The notes below the pieces were generated by a model that searched no databases, was not told where the DNA came from, and saw nothing but the letters and a program-made list of their open reading frames with translations. The translations under genes and the position numbers were made by a program. From Parelaphostrongylus tenuis (lineage: Eukaryota; Nematoda; Chromadorea; Rhabditida; Metastrongylidae), in the NCBI GenBank assembly GCA_019055375.1, contig JAHQIW010004423.1, positions 372,001 through 436,000 on the forward strand: a stretch of DNA of 64,000 nucleotides, in the 5' to 3' direction. Every line of letters starts with the position of its first letter. Positions within the stretch are counted from its first letter, which is position 1. Shown here piece after piece: positions 1 to 12,328 of this stretch.

Positions 1-65
1 ATTGTACGAAATTTTCAGTCGATAACAATGACAGAATGTTAGTTATAATGATAAAACAGTAATAA

Positions 66-352
66 AAAAGGATGAATGTAAAACTCACAGCGTTGATCAG
101 TCCCTGAGAGATGAGCTTTATATGAGACTTCATTAAATATCGTTAGAAATAATTGAATGAATACCTGATCTATCATATCGCTTGAGATAGTCCATCATTG
201 TATCAGATCGGGCTGCTATATTCACAGATAAGTCTGCTACTAATCTGCCGACCTCAAAGTGATAGAAGGCTGGGTGAGTCTTTTAATGAATACCAAACTA
301 ACGACTAACTGTGTGTCATACGAGACCTCTAACCACTGCACTACACGCGAAA
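66..352 (-). mobile_element. SINE-A copy, minus strand
   Basis: tRNA-headed SINE. Reading the minus strand, the head carries a box-A-like stretch and the body runs to the shared tail (plus-strand form: cagcgttgatcagtccctga, part of the tail). The same body recurs near 12.7, 17.5, 25.1, 42.6, 54.3, 61.4 and 62.6 kb. Somewhat diverged. Confidence 0.75.
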
Positions 353-1631
353 GTTATGCTATTTGATTTGATTTACTTGAACATGACAAATGTCGAAAAC
401 AGCGTAACTCATATTTTCTTAGTTGACTGAGCCCGCAACATGAAGCTGGTGAAAAACTTCAACACATGTTCATACACACGGATGCCGAGTAAAATACCTC
501 TTCTCCGGTACCCAGAGAATGTCTTTTTTGGTACCTGGAGAACACAAGCGTGTTATCACTACCAAGAGGTGGTTAGCATAAAACCACTTTGTATATGAGG
601 AGATCACCGAGTGAGGTTTTTCATTCAAGTTGAAAAGGTTCAAACAAACGACAACGAAGGCGAACGACTGTGCACAATCGACTTGAATCATTGGCTGTAA
701 AGAAGATGAAGACGTGGATACGTTAAACGAATAACTTTTGTTTATCAGCCTTGTCGTACCAGTTGAATCATATTAGAATCAACACTTAGCTCATGAAACA
801 CTACTAAATGATTTCAAATAAATCGAATAGGTTAATAAGAGCTGGTGATGGAGACTTTTCCCAAAGAGTGATGTTTCCGATCGATGCTTAATCGAAGCAG
901 GACTGAAGTCGATCTTTCAGCAAAATGCCAGGGAATGTGATGGAGGAAAGTTATTTAGAAATGCTCATAACTGGTATTGATGGTTCCATCAGAAAAACCG
1001 TGACCCGTGTATTCCTTGGCACAAAACGAGAAAATGCCTATTGTCTATGAATGTGTTACGATATCAGAAAATATTGAAGGATTATCGGGTTTCTAACCAA
1101 TGCACATTCTAGGAATTTCCTAACAGCTCTATAAGAGTTCTGTGATGTCACTTTATAGACAGAGTATGGTTTCTAACTATTATATTTTGAGAATCTTCAA
1201 AGCTCTAATTTCCACGTTATAGAATCGAAACTCTCGAGTCTTTTTGGGGTCAGAGGAGATATTTAGTAAAATGCCAGATATCATATGAAGCATTACATAT
1301 TTGTTTCCATTTTGTGTTTCCTGATACCTTCAATGAAAGAGTGCGCAAACATTACTTGAAGATCTCTATCACTGTTTTAACGAAGTCGCTGATAACTGCG
1401 TAGCATCGCTGGTGGTTCTATACTGCTTATCTTTTGGAGAGTGTGTAGGATTGAATTCAATTCTTCAATTCCCAGGCCTACTTTTTTATTTTGATACTTT
1501 CTATGCAAAAAAAAATTATCATTTGAAATAGTGACGACTGCTTGAGTGATACTTATTAACTCATATACATGTGATGTTGCAAATCCTCTTTGTAGTAATG
1601 ATACATATCATCGTATTCTGAACGGTCTGAA
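353..1631. other. AT-rich stretch without a recognisable gene
   Basis: No ORF with codon structure or family resemblance was seen. Around 660-755 there is half of a foldback-type repeat (sequence around gacttgaatcattggctgt, then a cgttaaacga motif) that also occurs near 18540-18615 and 41000-41060. Confidence 0.5.
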
Positions 1632-1756
1632 GCTACATGTAGCGCAATGGTTAGGGATGTTCTACGATACACGTGGTTCGACCAGGCACCAGGTCAACTA
1701 AGCGGCTCATCACTTTGGCGTCGGTAAACTAGCACCAGAATTATTCTCACGATCTC
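1632..1756 (+). mobile_element. SINE-A fragment (head only)
   Basis: The A-box-like string tgtagcgcaatggttag and a B-box-like ggttcgacc are followed by a part of the SINE-A body. The 3' half is missing. Confidence 0.6.
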
Positions 1757-2253
1757 AAAAAGCCGAAGATTGCCTATCGTAAATACCTACAATCATTTAA
1801 TAGGCCAATTTCCAGATTACAGGCTGAATTACAATCAACTAGCAATTAGTGTATTTTTGAGGACGGCAAAACATCAAAGAGTGGCCCTAATCACTAAAAA
1901 TTTTGAACACCTTCGTGAATATCGTGTGGCAACGAAACGAGCTCATTACTGGAAGTGCTATAATATTCAAAGTGTATAAGAGTGAACTGTATAAGACATA
2001 AAAATTCTTTGAGCGCAATTCTTCAGGTTCTTGTAAGTTTGCCTATCCACTCCGTTTATATTTTAGAAGCTCTTATCAACATTTCTCACGGGGTTTATTG
2101 AATGTTGTTTTGATGTTTCTTCGTAAGTTGGACACAGTTTATTCTCCGTATCATCTCATCTGACTCATTCATTCTTTTGTTCCCAAGACCGACTGTCTAT
2201 TAACCTCGGCATGCTTCAGTATGATTCTTGATTTTCTTCTTTGAGCAGAACAC

Positions 2254-2358
2254 GAGGTGTTACATTAAACTTTATTCGATAGCTGACGTTTCGGCAGTTC
2301 GCCTTCTTCAGAGCCTGGAAAGGTCAAAATGTTTGCAATACAATCAGTCAAACACCTC
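2254..2358. repeat. MITE with GAGGTGTT ends
   Basis: A 105 bp element begins GAGGTGTT and ends AACACCTC, a perfect 8 bp terminal inverted repeat. The left interior (tcgatagctgacgtttcggc) matches the ends of the element at 22479-22638. No coding capacity. Confidence 0.5.
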
Positions 2359-5040
2359 CATTACTTCTTTAGAGAAAATCACCAGACCTAGATTTCAATA
2401 GCATCAAGCAAAAATCAACACTCAACATACTCACCGCTTTTTATATGTGTTCCACTGGATGATCCAAGTGGAGATCACCGGCAAGAGAGACACATAGGCT
2501 CGTAATGCACCCTACCCATCAAAACAACAGTCTTATATACTGGCTCATATCACGAGTGTTTACAAAGCATTCCTCCCTGCGGTTTATGGTTGGATTGGTC
2601 GTATTGATCCAAAATGCTTCCAAGATCTTTCGCGCTGATGTTTTTTGCTCCTGCGCAAGGATGGTGACTTCGATTTCAAAATCAACTCCGTCGTGCTTCT
2701 GTGCTCTATGCGTCCCTAGCGGGGTGTTTTGTCTATTAAGACGCTTGTCAGCTAGGTGTTCTTCTATATATCTACTCTCATTTTGCTGAAGGATTCCTAT
2801 TCCTTGTTAAACTAAATACTCCAATGCGGTAATCGTTGTGGGTTTTTGTAAAAATTATTGATCGATGTCTTAAGTTTCCTTCGTTCAACATTCTAAATTT
2901 CAGTAATCCTGCAATAAAACCAGATTTTTTAAAGAGATTTTTTACTATTTACATAACCTGTCTTTACATCTACTGTGAGAATTTCGTCACCTTTTTAGCT
3001 CACTTCGTTCGCTCGCATATGTCTACCAGAACTGTAACAGATCACATGCATGGCTGAAAATGTGATTATCAGGCATATTGTAAGTCGGGCGTGGTCTTAA
3101 GAAAACACTCGAAACGAAAGGTGTGTTTACTAGAAATCCGAATTTACGTATTGGTGCGTTTGTTGGATAAGCAATTTGTTTCTCTACATAAATGTTAATG
3201 AATGCTAGTTAAGCCGAGTTCTTTTCAATCGTGGTGGAGCCTAGGGCGTTCTCGAGTACTTACCGGCAGTCCAAATCTTCCATGAATCGGAGGAAGCTCT
3301 TCCCAAAGAAATTTTGCTGCAGCTTCCGACTACGGAATAATGGAAGGCAAATTAGTTCATAGATTAGTCCGTGGCTTCGTCAGTAACAAACCAGCGACCA
3401 ATCTAGTACATATGATGGATCTTAATCTGATTAACTTCCACAGTATTATGATTGAACTGCCTGAATGGAAGAACAACTCACTCCGAGTCAACCTTACAAT
3501 TTTCATCAGTAATCTCAAAGAAGGTATTAAAATGCATCTGCATGATTACATAGCCTAGATTCTTAGGGAAGGATACTAGACATAAATTTTATTTGAATTA
3601 GGATGACAAAAAAGGATTCTTGTCTTCCTCATCTTTCATAAATTCGAGGTCCTAGCACTTTCCCTTTCTTTGAATAGTCTCTTATATTTCATGCCACATG
3701 GGAAACTGGGAAATTTTGAAAGAAAACCTCCTATTTTTGTCTAGAAAACATCAGCATTTAGTAGGGAATATTATAATGAGAATTAGCGCGTAAATTATTC
3801 CAAGCTTCGGACAAATGAAGCTCTTCGTGGATAATTTGAAAGCTAATTTGTGTGAGCGAATAAAAACGCATTTTGGCAGATCGGTGGGCCAGCGAAAATC
3901 TGTAGAGCTAAAGAACATCGAAATTTGGTTTGACTTCATGATGATTGGTGGAAGTAATACCTCTTTAACGGATGAAGACTCCAAAAGATAGTTTACAGCT
4001 ACCGGTGGTTACTTTTTCTCCATTTGAGTAATTCAAGAGTCGAGAAGTTCATGAACTTGAAGAACACACGTTGCTATTTAAACATAGTCGTGTTCAAAAT
4101 TCAAATCTTCCACATTCGAAGAAACAAACTAGTATTTTTCCAAAATCAATGTAAGCGGGATGTTGTAACAATAAGTGGTACATTAGAGAACACTTTATGT
4201 TCGTCCCGCTTGTTCAGTTGCTCTTATATTCCGAGTATGAGCCTCAAAGTGAAAAACTGGAAAAATTATATGTCATTGGTTGTACATAATCAAAATTACA
4301 TCTTAATATAATAAGAAAAACTGTACATTGTGTACAAAGATCTGTAGATTCCAATAATCTTCATTTTCAATGATAAGAAAAAATATATCAAAAAATGCTG
4401 GTTTGAAGTTGAGAGCGGTTATCATTTTCGCATTACGTGCATTGCACTCAATACAATGAGGCGTAATTTGGTAAACCAGCTAAATCTTCTAGTTATCTTA
4501 TAGTTTCCACTGCCTAATCAGAATTTCAGAGAACTATATATTGCCTCCACACAGAGCATTCTGAGATGAATAAAAACTTAACTCTCTATAGAATCAACAT
4601 TTTCCTTGACGTTTTTGACAAATAAGCGTTATTTCTCATTGAAACAATTTTAAATTTTAGAATTGATGTCGATTGTTTTGCATATTACTCAAAATCATTG
4701 GATAAGTGATCGTAACATGATAAAACTGCTAAAAGCGATATAATAAATATTCTTGCAGGTTGTATCTATTTATTAGCTGTCAGGTAACTTTATAGCTAAA
4801 ATGCGCTTACCAGACCAAACCCGTCAATGGATTGTTGCTGACAGCTGTGATGAATTATTAAATTGGTGGGGAAGTAATTGAAGTTTTATGCAATGCTGGA
4901 ATATGCCGTTTGATATTGGAATGTATCCTCTGATAAACATGGCCATGATATACGCCATTTCAATAAACACTCCTCTCTATGATTTTTCTGCTATTGACAT
5001 ACAATTTGTTGTTTATTTAATATTTGTTTTAGACTTTAGA
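2359..5040. other. 2.7 kb without recognisable gene
   Basis: Short ORFs only, none with a family signature. A segment near 4810-4850 (cttaccagaccaaacc...) has a diverged match near 12015-12055, so a low-copy repeat lies here. No RNA gene was seen. Confidence 0.45.
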
Positions 5041-5044
5041 AAGG

Positions 5045-8000
5045 ATGTCGACTGGCCCAGAGGTAACTGCGATTTGGACGGTGAGTTCAAAATGGGTTGC
5101 AAAGCAGTAATTACAACTCGTAACGTCAACTAAACATTTCGCTCAAGAACTTCTTGAGAACTTAAATTTCAGCGGTAGTTTGAGGTTTCGTTAAGGAGAC
5201 GTATTTGAGCAAATAAACCGCAATTACTTTTGCACCAACTTCACCAGAGGTCGTCGGGATAATGATCACCGAAGCTGATCTCTCAAGAGTACACGAAACG
5301 TTCGAGAAGAACTCAGTATCAATCATTCTGTCATTCTTGTCTCGCATGGTCTGAAACGCAATTACTTTTCCACCAATCTGCCAATGGAAGAGTGGTAACA
5401 GAGCAGTGGCCAGGTGGCGTAGTGGTAACATGCGCTCTCAAAATGGGCGGGACACAGTATTACACCCATTTGGGAATGAATGTTGCATATCACGCAATAT
5501 CACTGGATATATAAATATAACATCACAACGCACCTAGAAGATCCGAAAATATAGAAGTTTTTGTAGATTTCAAAATTATAGCTCCCACTTGACCACTTGT
5601 TCTTTGTTTTGGCAGAATTGCCAGTCCAGAACATATTGAGTAATTCTATACGTCATTAATCAGTTGCAGAAGCGGAATTCGCTTCAAAGGAAACATGGAT
5701 GAAACGTGAGAAAAAAAAAACGGTGACAGACAGAAAGCAAAACCGGGTTTTGGCGATTATGAAAGAAAAAGTAACCTATTGAATAATTAAATAGAAAAGT
5801 AGATGAAAATCTAAAAAATTCTAGGTGAAAGTCTTGTAATACATATTTCGCAATTGCAGAAGAAGTGTACACTACAACTTTCCAAATAAAAAGTTTTTTT
5901 TATGAAAAAAAGTAATTGGTTGGTAAAAAGGCAGACAGGCGGTTATGAAAATCAACTTTCCTTCAACCTCGGCATTACCGAATCAATTGAATTTTCTTTG
6001 GTGATTAAGCCTGCAGCGCCAGGTTGTTAATGAGATTTTATTCGGCTAACGTTTCGACGTCTTGGTCTGCAGGATAAATTGCTTGAAGATCAATCACTGT
6101 AAGAGGTTGATTAGCTAATTAATATAAGCTCCACTCTATACATAAAGACATTGCCGAAAGGCGAAGATCCAGAACGAGGACGATCGACTGTGGACAGTCC
6201 ACACGAGTCATTGAATCCGAAGAAGACGAAGACGACGAAACATTAGCCAACTCAATTTGCACTAACAGCCGCGCTAGAGGCTTAATCATTAAAGAAAATA
6301 AGACGACGGTTTTCCAAGTAGAAAAAAAGTTTACACTTGATATGATGAATCAACGAATTGGACGCGAAAAGAAAATACTATACAAAATCTGCTTCAAAAT
6401 TGCTTCAATGCAGGGCTGAATGTGGGGCGGGGGTCACTGATGAGGAGGACGAACCTCCGAAACACCGGTGTATGACCCTGGGCTTACCAACCCCCTTTTT
6501 TTGAGCTTAAATCATTCTTTTTTTGGAATTATATTGAATGTTTTTTGGGGGTTTCAAAAACAGTCGATCTTTTGATATACAAAATCTGTTCGCGAAAATA
6601 GTACCAGATAATTTATTGGCGTTTGCTGAAAGTAGTGAAGTTTTCAAAAAAAAAAACTATGCCATTTAGCGTGATTCCAAGAGCCGGTCTCTAAGCGGTC
6701 AGACGTACTGCTGCCAAAGACGTTTGTCGCGCAGTAGCTGGAGTGCTCCTCATTACACAATGCCATTTCCTCGATTACGAGTGAGGCACCAGTTAAGCGC
6801 TCCACTTCCTTAGCTGGCAAATTGGCACCAAAAGTTTCCGTGAGAGGGAATTGACACATCAGGAGCTCTCTGCGAGTCATTATAGAGGCCAGGTGTGCAC
6901 TCAGAGACCTGCATGACAGCGTAAATGAAATCATATAGATACCTCATCCTTAACGAAATAATCAGCGCCAAACCCCTTCTATTAGCAGCTAAAGCTCATT
7001 ATCATTTTACACAAAGTTAATGAAATCTATAAATCTCTGGCAAGCTTACCGACGTGAGTAGACTAAGAAGAAAGGAAAAGAACAAAGAAAATGAAAAAGG
7101 ATCCAGTTAGAGGAACACTGAACCTTGCGAACGAAACGAAAACGTATAACATGAACAATGGAGGGGAGCGCATATATTTGTTCCACCTCGGAGAAAAAAA
7201 CAGTAAATGTGTGCTACTGATGACCTATCAAAATTTCTGTTTTACTTAATTACGGGGTTGGACAATGGATAGCTACGTTTTGCTTCATGAAAAATGACCT
7301 ATGAATGAGGTCAATGAAGAAAGGAGGACTGAATGACTGTGTGACATGAGAGTATTCGACATAACATTAAGGAAATTTCAATCACAGCCGTTTTTATAGC
7401 CCTGTGACAGATATGTTTTCTTAGCTATGTAGTTTGCGTCGCTGTACATCGAAAGAGCCGCTTTGTTTGCATTTGCCTTCCCGATGAGATTTGTTACTAT
7501 TTGATGAATCGAAACGATGTGTATGTGTGGAAGATGATGGACAAGAAATACGAAAACCGTATGATATATCTTGGTTCTGAGTCTTTCGCTTCTCTTTTTC
7601 ATTATGCTTGGTGAATTAAAATTTATATCACTGACCAGTCACTTGCTAGCGGACTACTAAAAACAAGGTTCATCAGCGTAGGTTGGATATTACTGAATGT
7701 AGACGTAGTAGAAAAAAACTTCAAGCAATGCTAACCTTAGGAGTACATTGGATGCGTTGATATACGATATAGAAACGCTTTCTGGTATGATTTGGTATGG
7801 AAAAATGCTCAAATATCGTGTGACAACTTTATTTTATTTTCAAACATTTGTGAAAAATTATTGAAAATTATTAATATTCACTGAGTTGGCCATGACAGCT
7901 CCAATAGAGTTTAGAGATCATAAAATGAAAAAATTAGTGACTAAATGCTTTTTCTCCAGGGTTCCACCTATTTTTTAAAATATAGTGGGAATTACCAGGC

Positions 8001-9190
8001 TCAGGGAAAGTTCCTTAACAGCCGCTAAAAATTCAAATTTCTATGCCCAACATTAATTCGTCAAAAGCGCGCACTGTTTCACCAAAGCAACACCCTCGCC
8101 CGTACACCGCAAAGAAGACTAAGGAAAAGTTTGATGATGAATTGAAATGAATCGAGGTCTTCCCGCACAGCGTCTACAACAGCCCAGATGCTGTGCCCTC
8201 CGATTATGGTCCGAATTCCGATGATGGAATTTCCTGCATGCAAGCCGATTTGAGACATTTGATCTAGTCAAAGAGGAATGTCAGAATCTCAGAGATTCAA
8301 ATCCCAAGGAAATGTGATTCCGAGCAGATCTGGAAGCTTGCAGATCGCTGGCAGAAGTCGTTAGGATAGTGAGGGCTTATGATTTGAAAAATAGTTATTG
8401 TTGTTTACAATCGAATTTATGTATAAACATTGAATTTTCAGCAGGTGCTGAGGAACTTCTTCGTCAATCTAATATTTCAAAGCAAAAGTGACAACGAGAA
8501 CAAAAAAGCGCGAGATCATCATGAGGTGAGAGCCACTGAGTTGGTAATAAGAACTTGTTCATTTAGGCGCACACTTTAAATGAAATTGAATTCGGTTGCT
8601 AAGGAGACAGAAATGGAAAAAATTCTAATACTATAGATGTCGCCATCCGTCGTTTTGTTTCATGATTAGAGATAGCAAGTCAACTATACTGCGAGAGCCA
8701 TTACGCTGACATAGCTCATACGAACTAATGGTTTGATGAAAACTTCAGTTCAAGCTATAATTTCTTGAATACTCATGACAATTTCCAATCATCAAAGCAG
8801 CGAATATTTTGTTCTGTAAAAACAGGGCGACAAATCGCCCATCTGCGGGGACCATGAGTCGGAGATGAGTGTGAGAATTCGCGCACCGAGCAAAGTGGAA
8901 CATTTCCTTGCTTTAGGAGCAGTTCATAATAAAATTAATAGCCTCTACTATGCCAAATTAGCCTATATCTTTCGAATACAGAGTGTCATATTCACTGTGC
9001 ATAAATGAAAACGTTACCCCATATACCGTCTGGATGAAGCATTTCGTTTGGGCCAAAAGTCTGCAACCAAATGTTGAAGAATTCATGAGTGACTATTCGT
9101 AAGTCCCTTGTTCAAGCCAGAAGACCTTGTTCTGACAGCTTCTCGTTCAACTTATCTTATAGCTTTCATTGTGGAGTCTGTGGTGGCTGA
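5045..9190 (+). CDS. Candidate 4-exon gene, unknown function
   Basis: Exons chosen by splice sites: 5045-5080 (ATG shortly after a TTTTAG acceptor, donor GTGAGT), 8442-8525 (acceptor GAATTTTCAG, donor GTGAGA), 8962-9098 (donor GTAAGT) and 9139-9190 (stop TGA). Phases agree at every join, and the product would be 102 residues. The third exon (residues around VWMKHFVWAKSLQPNVEEF) looks most protein-like. The last exon ends in a short CxxC stretch (HCGVCGG). A mariner relic lies in the long first intron. I do not recognise the protein. Acceptors were picked to fit, so single exons may be real while the model is wrong. Confidence 0.28.
5207..5382 (-). mobile_element. Mariner-type end sequences, two direct copies
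   Basis: On the minus strand the string TTGGTGCAAAAGTAATTGCG occurs at about 5213-5235, and a variant (TTGGTGGAAAAGTAATTGCG) at about 5353-5375. This is the terminal repeat type of Hsmar1/MADE1 and of related hookworm mariners. The two copies have the same orientation 140 bp apart, so this is not one intact MITE. Confidence 0.6.
5400..5512 (+). mobile_element. SINE-D-like tRNA-derived fragment
   Basis: ggtggcgtagtggtaacatgcg resembles an A-box head. The end (tgcatatcacgcaatatcac) resembles the tail of other SINE-D copies. The B box is decayed. Confidence 0.45.
5513..6016. other. No gene seen
   Basis: AT-rich sequence with A runs near 5710 and 5885. No supported ORF or repeat family. Confidence 0.4.
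6017..6274. repeat. Foldback MITE, about 258 bp
   Basis: The left end (caggttgttaatgag...ttcggctaacgtttcg) and the right end (cgaaacattagccaac...taacagccgcgc) pair as imperfect terminal inverted repeats of about 37 bp. Related to the element at 22479-22638. Not coding. Confidence 0.55.
6275..8059. other. 1.8 kb without supported gene
   Basis: Short ORFs on both strands, such as the minus-strand ones at 6644-6934 and 7378-7602, show no motif. About 6880-6900 resembles a piece of the SINE-A body (gaggccaggtgtgcactcag). Confidence 0.4.
8060..8362 (+). pseudogene. Mariner transposase C-terminal relic
   Basis: In the main frame the sequence reads PRPYTAKKTKEKFDDELK, a stop, then IEVFPHSVYNSPDAVPSDY. 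This matches the mariner block ending in the last catalytic Asp region (PHPxYSPDLxPSDYH). The tail around LADRWQK is also recognisable after frame changes. It carries stops and shifts and is not functional. It lies between two candidate host exons. Confidence 0.8.
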
Positions 9191-9296
9191 TTTGGGGCAT
9201 GAAGGACACGATTGGAGACGCCACTAATGCCCAAATAAGTCATTTATCACTTATGCCAATTGCAGTGCTTTTTTTTTTAATTCAGAGAGAGTACAA

Positions 9297-9390
9297 ACCA
9301 ATACTGAGTGATCATCCCTTGACGCCTCCGGCATAGGTGAAACGTGGGTTCAACGCCCAGCTGTAGTTCAAAATCATATCATATCTTTAT
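9297..9390 (+). mobile_element. SINE-D fragment
   Basis: ggtgaaacgtgggttcaac is the B-box half found in SINE-D copies elsewhere; the A-box half is decayed. Confidence 0.45.
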
Positions 9391-9402
9391 GCATATCATA
9401 TT

Positions 9403-9407
<5 letters not shown>

Positions 9408-9459
<52 letters not shown>

Positions 9460-9480
9460 TACATTATGCACATGTATATG
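9408..9480. repeat. (AT)n microsatellite
   Basis: About 45 bp of near-perfect AT dinucleotides flanked by acat/tatg variants. Confidence 0.9.
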
Positions 9481-9501
9481 CATAATCCTTAAATATGTGA
9501 T

Positions 9502-9713
9502 TTAACCCTTCGGAAACGACATACTACGATACGTAGCAGCCGCGCGACGTCGCATCTCATTCGGCTACTGTAATGGCGGTGTCGCGTCTAATGGCAAGAC
9601 AGGTAGGCAGCATCTGCAGGTTTGATCGACCCGTAGATGCTGCCCGCGTGCGACTACCGCGCGAGGACCAGCGCGACGCTGCTTACAATCAATGGAGGTC
9701 CCCGAGGGTTTAA
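9502..9713. mobile_element. TTAA-flanked GC-rich MITE
   Basis: A GC-rich block stands in AT-rich surroundings. TTAA occurs at 9502-9505 and 9710-9713, with ends CCCTTCGGAAAC and, reversed, ACCCTCGGGGAC. An internal hairpin pairs ggcagcatct (9607 on) with agatgctgcc (ending 9644). TTAA duplication with CCC-starting ends is the habit of piggyBac-type elements; the assignment is inference. Confidence 0.55.
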
Positions 9714-10382
9714 TATCGTGAACTGCTACAAGAGCGACAAAATAAAAATTTCTTCATCAAGTAGATGATTTGATGATATACAATGATTCATTTCCATTCA
9801 TATAGTAGCACTATGCATGGTCCATATAACAAATAATACTAAGGCAGATTGTCCATGTCGACTCACTTACTCAAACATATGAGCTGCCCGTTTTCAAGAA
9901 TCATGAAGAGATGTGTGCATTACAGAGTTTATACTTGAATGATGAAGCAGTAGTTAAGCAGAATGTTGTTTCTCTGAAGTCTTAAAGGCCGTTTCAAGAC
10001 TTTTCTTGGGCTCAGTCACTTGCAAGGTGATAAAGATGTTGGTCGCTTTATAGTGATAATTTCTAACACTCGTGTACTTGTTATTTAGGTTATGCGATGA
10101 AAAATGTCTACCAGTTTTTAGGTTATAAAATCCGTGGAAGGTGGAAAGTCATTTTAGTCATAGTCTGATACACAAAAAAAACCCTTTAATAATAATGAGG
10201 CCCACCGTGACAGTTAAATGGAGTAGGCCTTACACCATCTCTGCGCCGCTATTCTTTCATAATTTTTATTTAAGAGTTTTCAGTAGCCACAGTTCAGCAC
10301 AAAATAACAAAGCATTCCCGGATACGATCGCCTCTGTTAAACAATTTCCCATTCGTTACTCTAATTGAGACACACGTCAACA
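9714..10382. other. No gene seen
   Basis: AT-rich spacer. The ORF at 10141-10368 has no motif. Confidence 0.35.
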
Positions 10383-10741
10383 GAAACTTCTGGAACAATT
10401 AGAATATCTATGGACTGGGAATTGTCGCATACAAAATCATGTTACTTGCTGGAAAAGATCTCTATTTGTGGCGACATGACTACGATTGAGGTCACACATG
10501 ATGGAACACAGAGGCAGGTATGCACTATACGTACCATAGTGTTACGATAGTTTTATTCTGTTCCATAGAAGCTTTTCCTAGCTTTCTTGTGACCAATCGG
10601 TAGCTTATTCAACGTAAAATCAGTGTGAGCATCTTCCATGGAACGGTGACTTACTAACAATTTCTCACTTCATTCCTCTTTTACGGTAGAAGACTATCAG
10701 TATTCAAGAAAGTCCGCAACTTAGAGAACTTAGATGGTAAA
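10383..10741 (+). CDS. Candidate C-terminal exons of a plus-strand gene
   Basis: Exon 10383-10517 (acceptor GTCAACAG, donor CAG|GTATGC) encodes a Thr/Ser-rich segment around SMDWELSHTKSCYLLEKISI. Exon 10690-10741 (acceptor CTCTTTTACGGTAG) joins in frame and ends KTISIQESPQLRELRW then TAA; a GTAAAG donor overlaps this stop, so the gene may go on. A basic ORF ending at 11211 (around RARKAGGRARKT) could be a further exon but its phase does not fit. Function unknown. It converges on the kinase/phosphatase gene. Confidence 0.25.
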
Positions 10742-11305
10742 GAGGAGCGGTAGTAGCTCTGCCTCATTAAGCTGGCATGCCATGCAAAGTGCAGCATATT
10801 TCGAGAAAATCAATTCTTTATTTACTAATTTCCAGCGCTGTGATGATTTTTCAGCGTGATAGAAGACGAGAAGACGAGGGAAGAAAGAAACCACAAGGTT
10901 AACATTGTAATATCTCTTGCACAGCCTACACAGTTTCATTAAATGCTGACAGCAGAATGATTGCCTAGTACACAAATGTTTCTCTTTACACATGAGAGTT
11001 GTATTCTGCCAAGAACACAGAAGCGTGTAAAGAAGACGTGAAGCATCTCATGGATAAGAAAAGCACAAAAATTCCTTCGAAGTGTATGAAAACACCCTAT
11101 TATTCTTTACGATACCGCTTTGCTATCTGCTTAGCACGCGCTCGAAAAGCTGGCGGGAGAGCTCGAAAAACAGTGCGTAGTTTCCAAATTAAACTAAGAT
11201 TCATACACTAAAGGGAAATGAGGCCCATTTTTACTGCTGTCTCTAGTGTTTTTGACACCCAACGTATAGCTTACTAGGCTCTAAACGTTGGGGCCTAGAA
11301 GAAAA

Positions 11306-11443
11306 TGTGATGCGCAGAGAATCCCTAGAGCGAAGAACACCCACTGGGGTACTCTTGCACGAGATAGGGTAAAACGGAAGTGTTGCCAGTATCCGCTCGA
11401 GTCACTCGACGATCAACGGGACGACAGGTGATACAGGTGATAG
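11306..11443 (+). mobile_element. RTE retrotransposon 3' tail
   Basis: The last ~135 bp of the RTE family seen complete at its 3' end near 23.4 and 28.3 kb: residues around RRTHWxTLARDR, the LDDQRDDR end, then ggtgatacaggtgata. Several substitutions and a stop show it is an older copy. Confidence 0.85.
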
Positions 11444-12104
11444 GCTAAAGAGGGTTTTGCGATCAGTCAAAGATATAATGTGACTAAAGAGACTTCGATA
11501 ATGCTCTCGATAGTATGAACAACGCCAGTGCTTCCTAGAGGATAACAAAACAATCAACTGCTTGTCAGAAATAATACTGCACACTGCGTATAGTTTTATA
11601 ACTACGGTGCAATTGTCCATTCTAAATACTTTTCCGAGTATCTTAGTGTTTTTTTTTGTAGTGAAAATTTGTCAAAAATTGTTTGCTGCTAACAATTATA
11701 AATTATTTGTTAAGTAATCAACAAAAAATTTTCGTTTCATCTCTCTTTTATCAGCGTTATGATGTTATCATCATAGATCCAATGATTCTGAGTGACATGC
11801 ATAAGTTAGAACCTCAAGCGTGAATGGAACCCGCATTTCACCATTTCCAGAGGATCGTGTTAACTAGTGCGCCAATGCTCCTATTCTGCTATTGCTTTTT
11901 CTGCTATAGAAAGTAACTTTATACAGTCGCTAAAAGAGCTGTAAAATCAATTCTTGTTGATTACATATATAACCAAAATCTGTCAACATAATTGGGTTCA
12001 GTGCCGATATCTGCTTACTAGACCAAAACGCTGACGATTGGTTGATGACAGATCGATACCTTGTATCGTAAAAAGATTGGTGTCAAAACGGGAAGCTCGA
12101 TAAT
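11444..12104. other. No gene seen
   Basis: AT-rich. Around 12015-12055 there is a short diverged match to 4810-4850. Confidence 0.35.
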
Positions 12105-12210
12105 CAACTGATTAGCACGCGCCTCGGAAAGGGTGAGGTGCGGGTTCGACTCGCGTTTAAGATCCATAGTTTTGCATATCACCTAACATTATCCAATATC
12201 TTTCTAGAGT
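12105..12210 (+). mobile_element. SINE-D copy
   Basis: tRNA-like half: ttagcacgcgcctcggaaag, then the B box gcgggttcgactcgcg, then a tail tttgcatatcacctaacatt shared with other SINE-D copies. Confidence 0.7.
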
Positions 12211-12296
12211 ATTGTAAAGCGGCTAGTTGCAGATGTTATAAGATTGATCAAATGAGTAGGATAAGAACCAAATTAATTAAGTAAATACCAGATTCC

Positions 12297-12328
12297 GTTG
12301 CCCCCCCCCCCTCCCCCTCCCGCGTGCC
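12297..12328. repeat. C-rich homopolymer tract
   Basis: Eleven-plus C residues with T interruptions followed by cccgcgtgcccac. Possible G-quadruplex on the minus strand. Confidence 0.8.
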
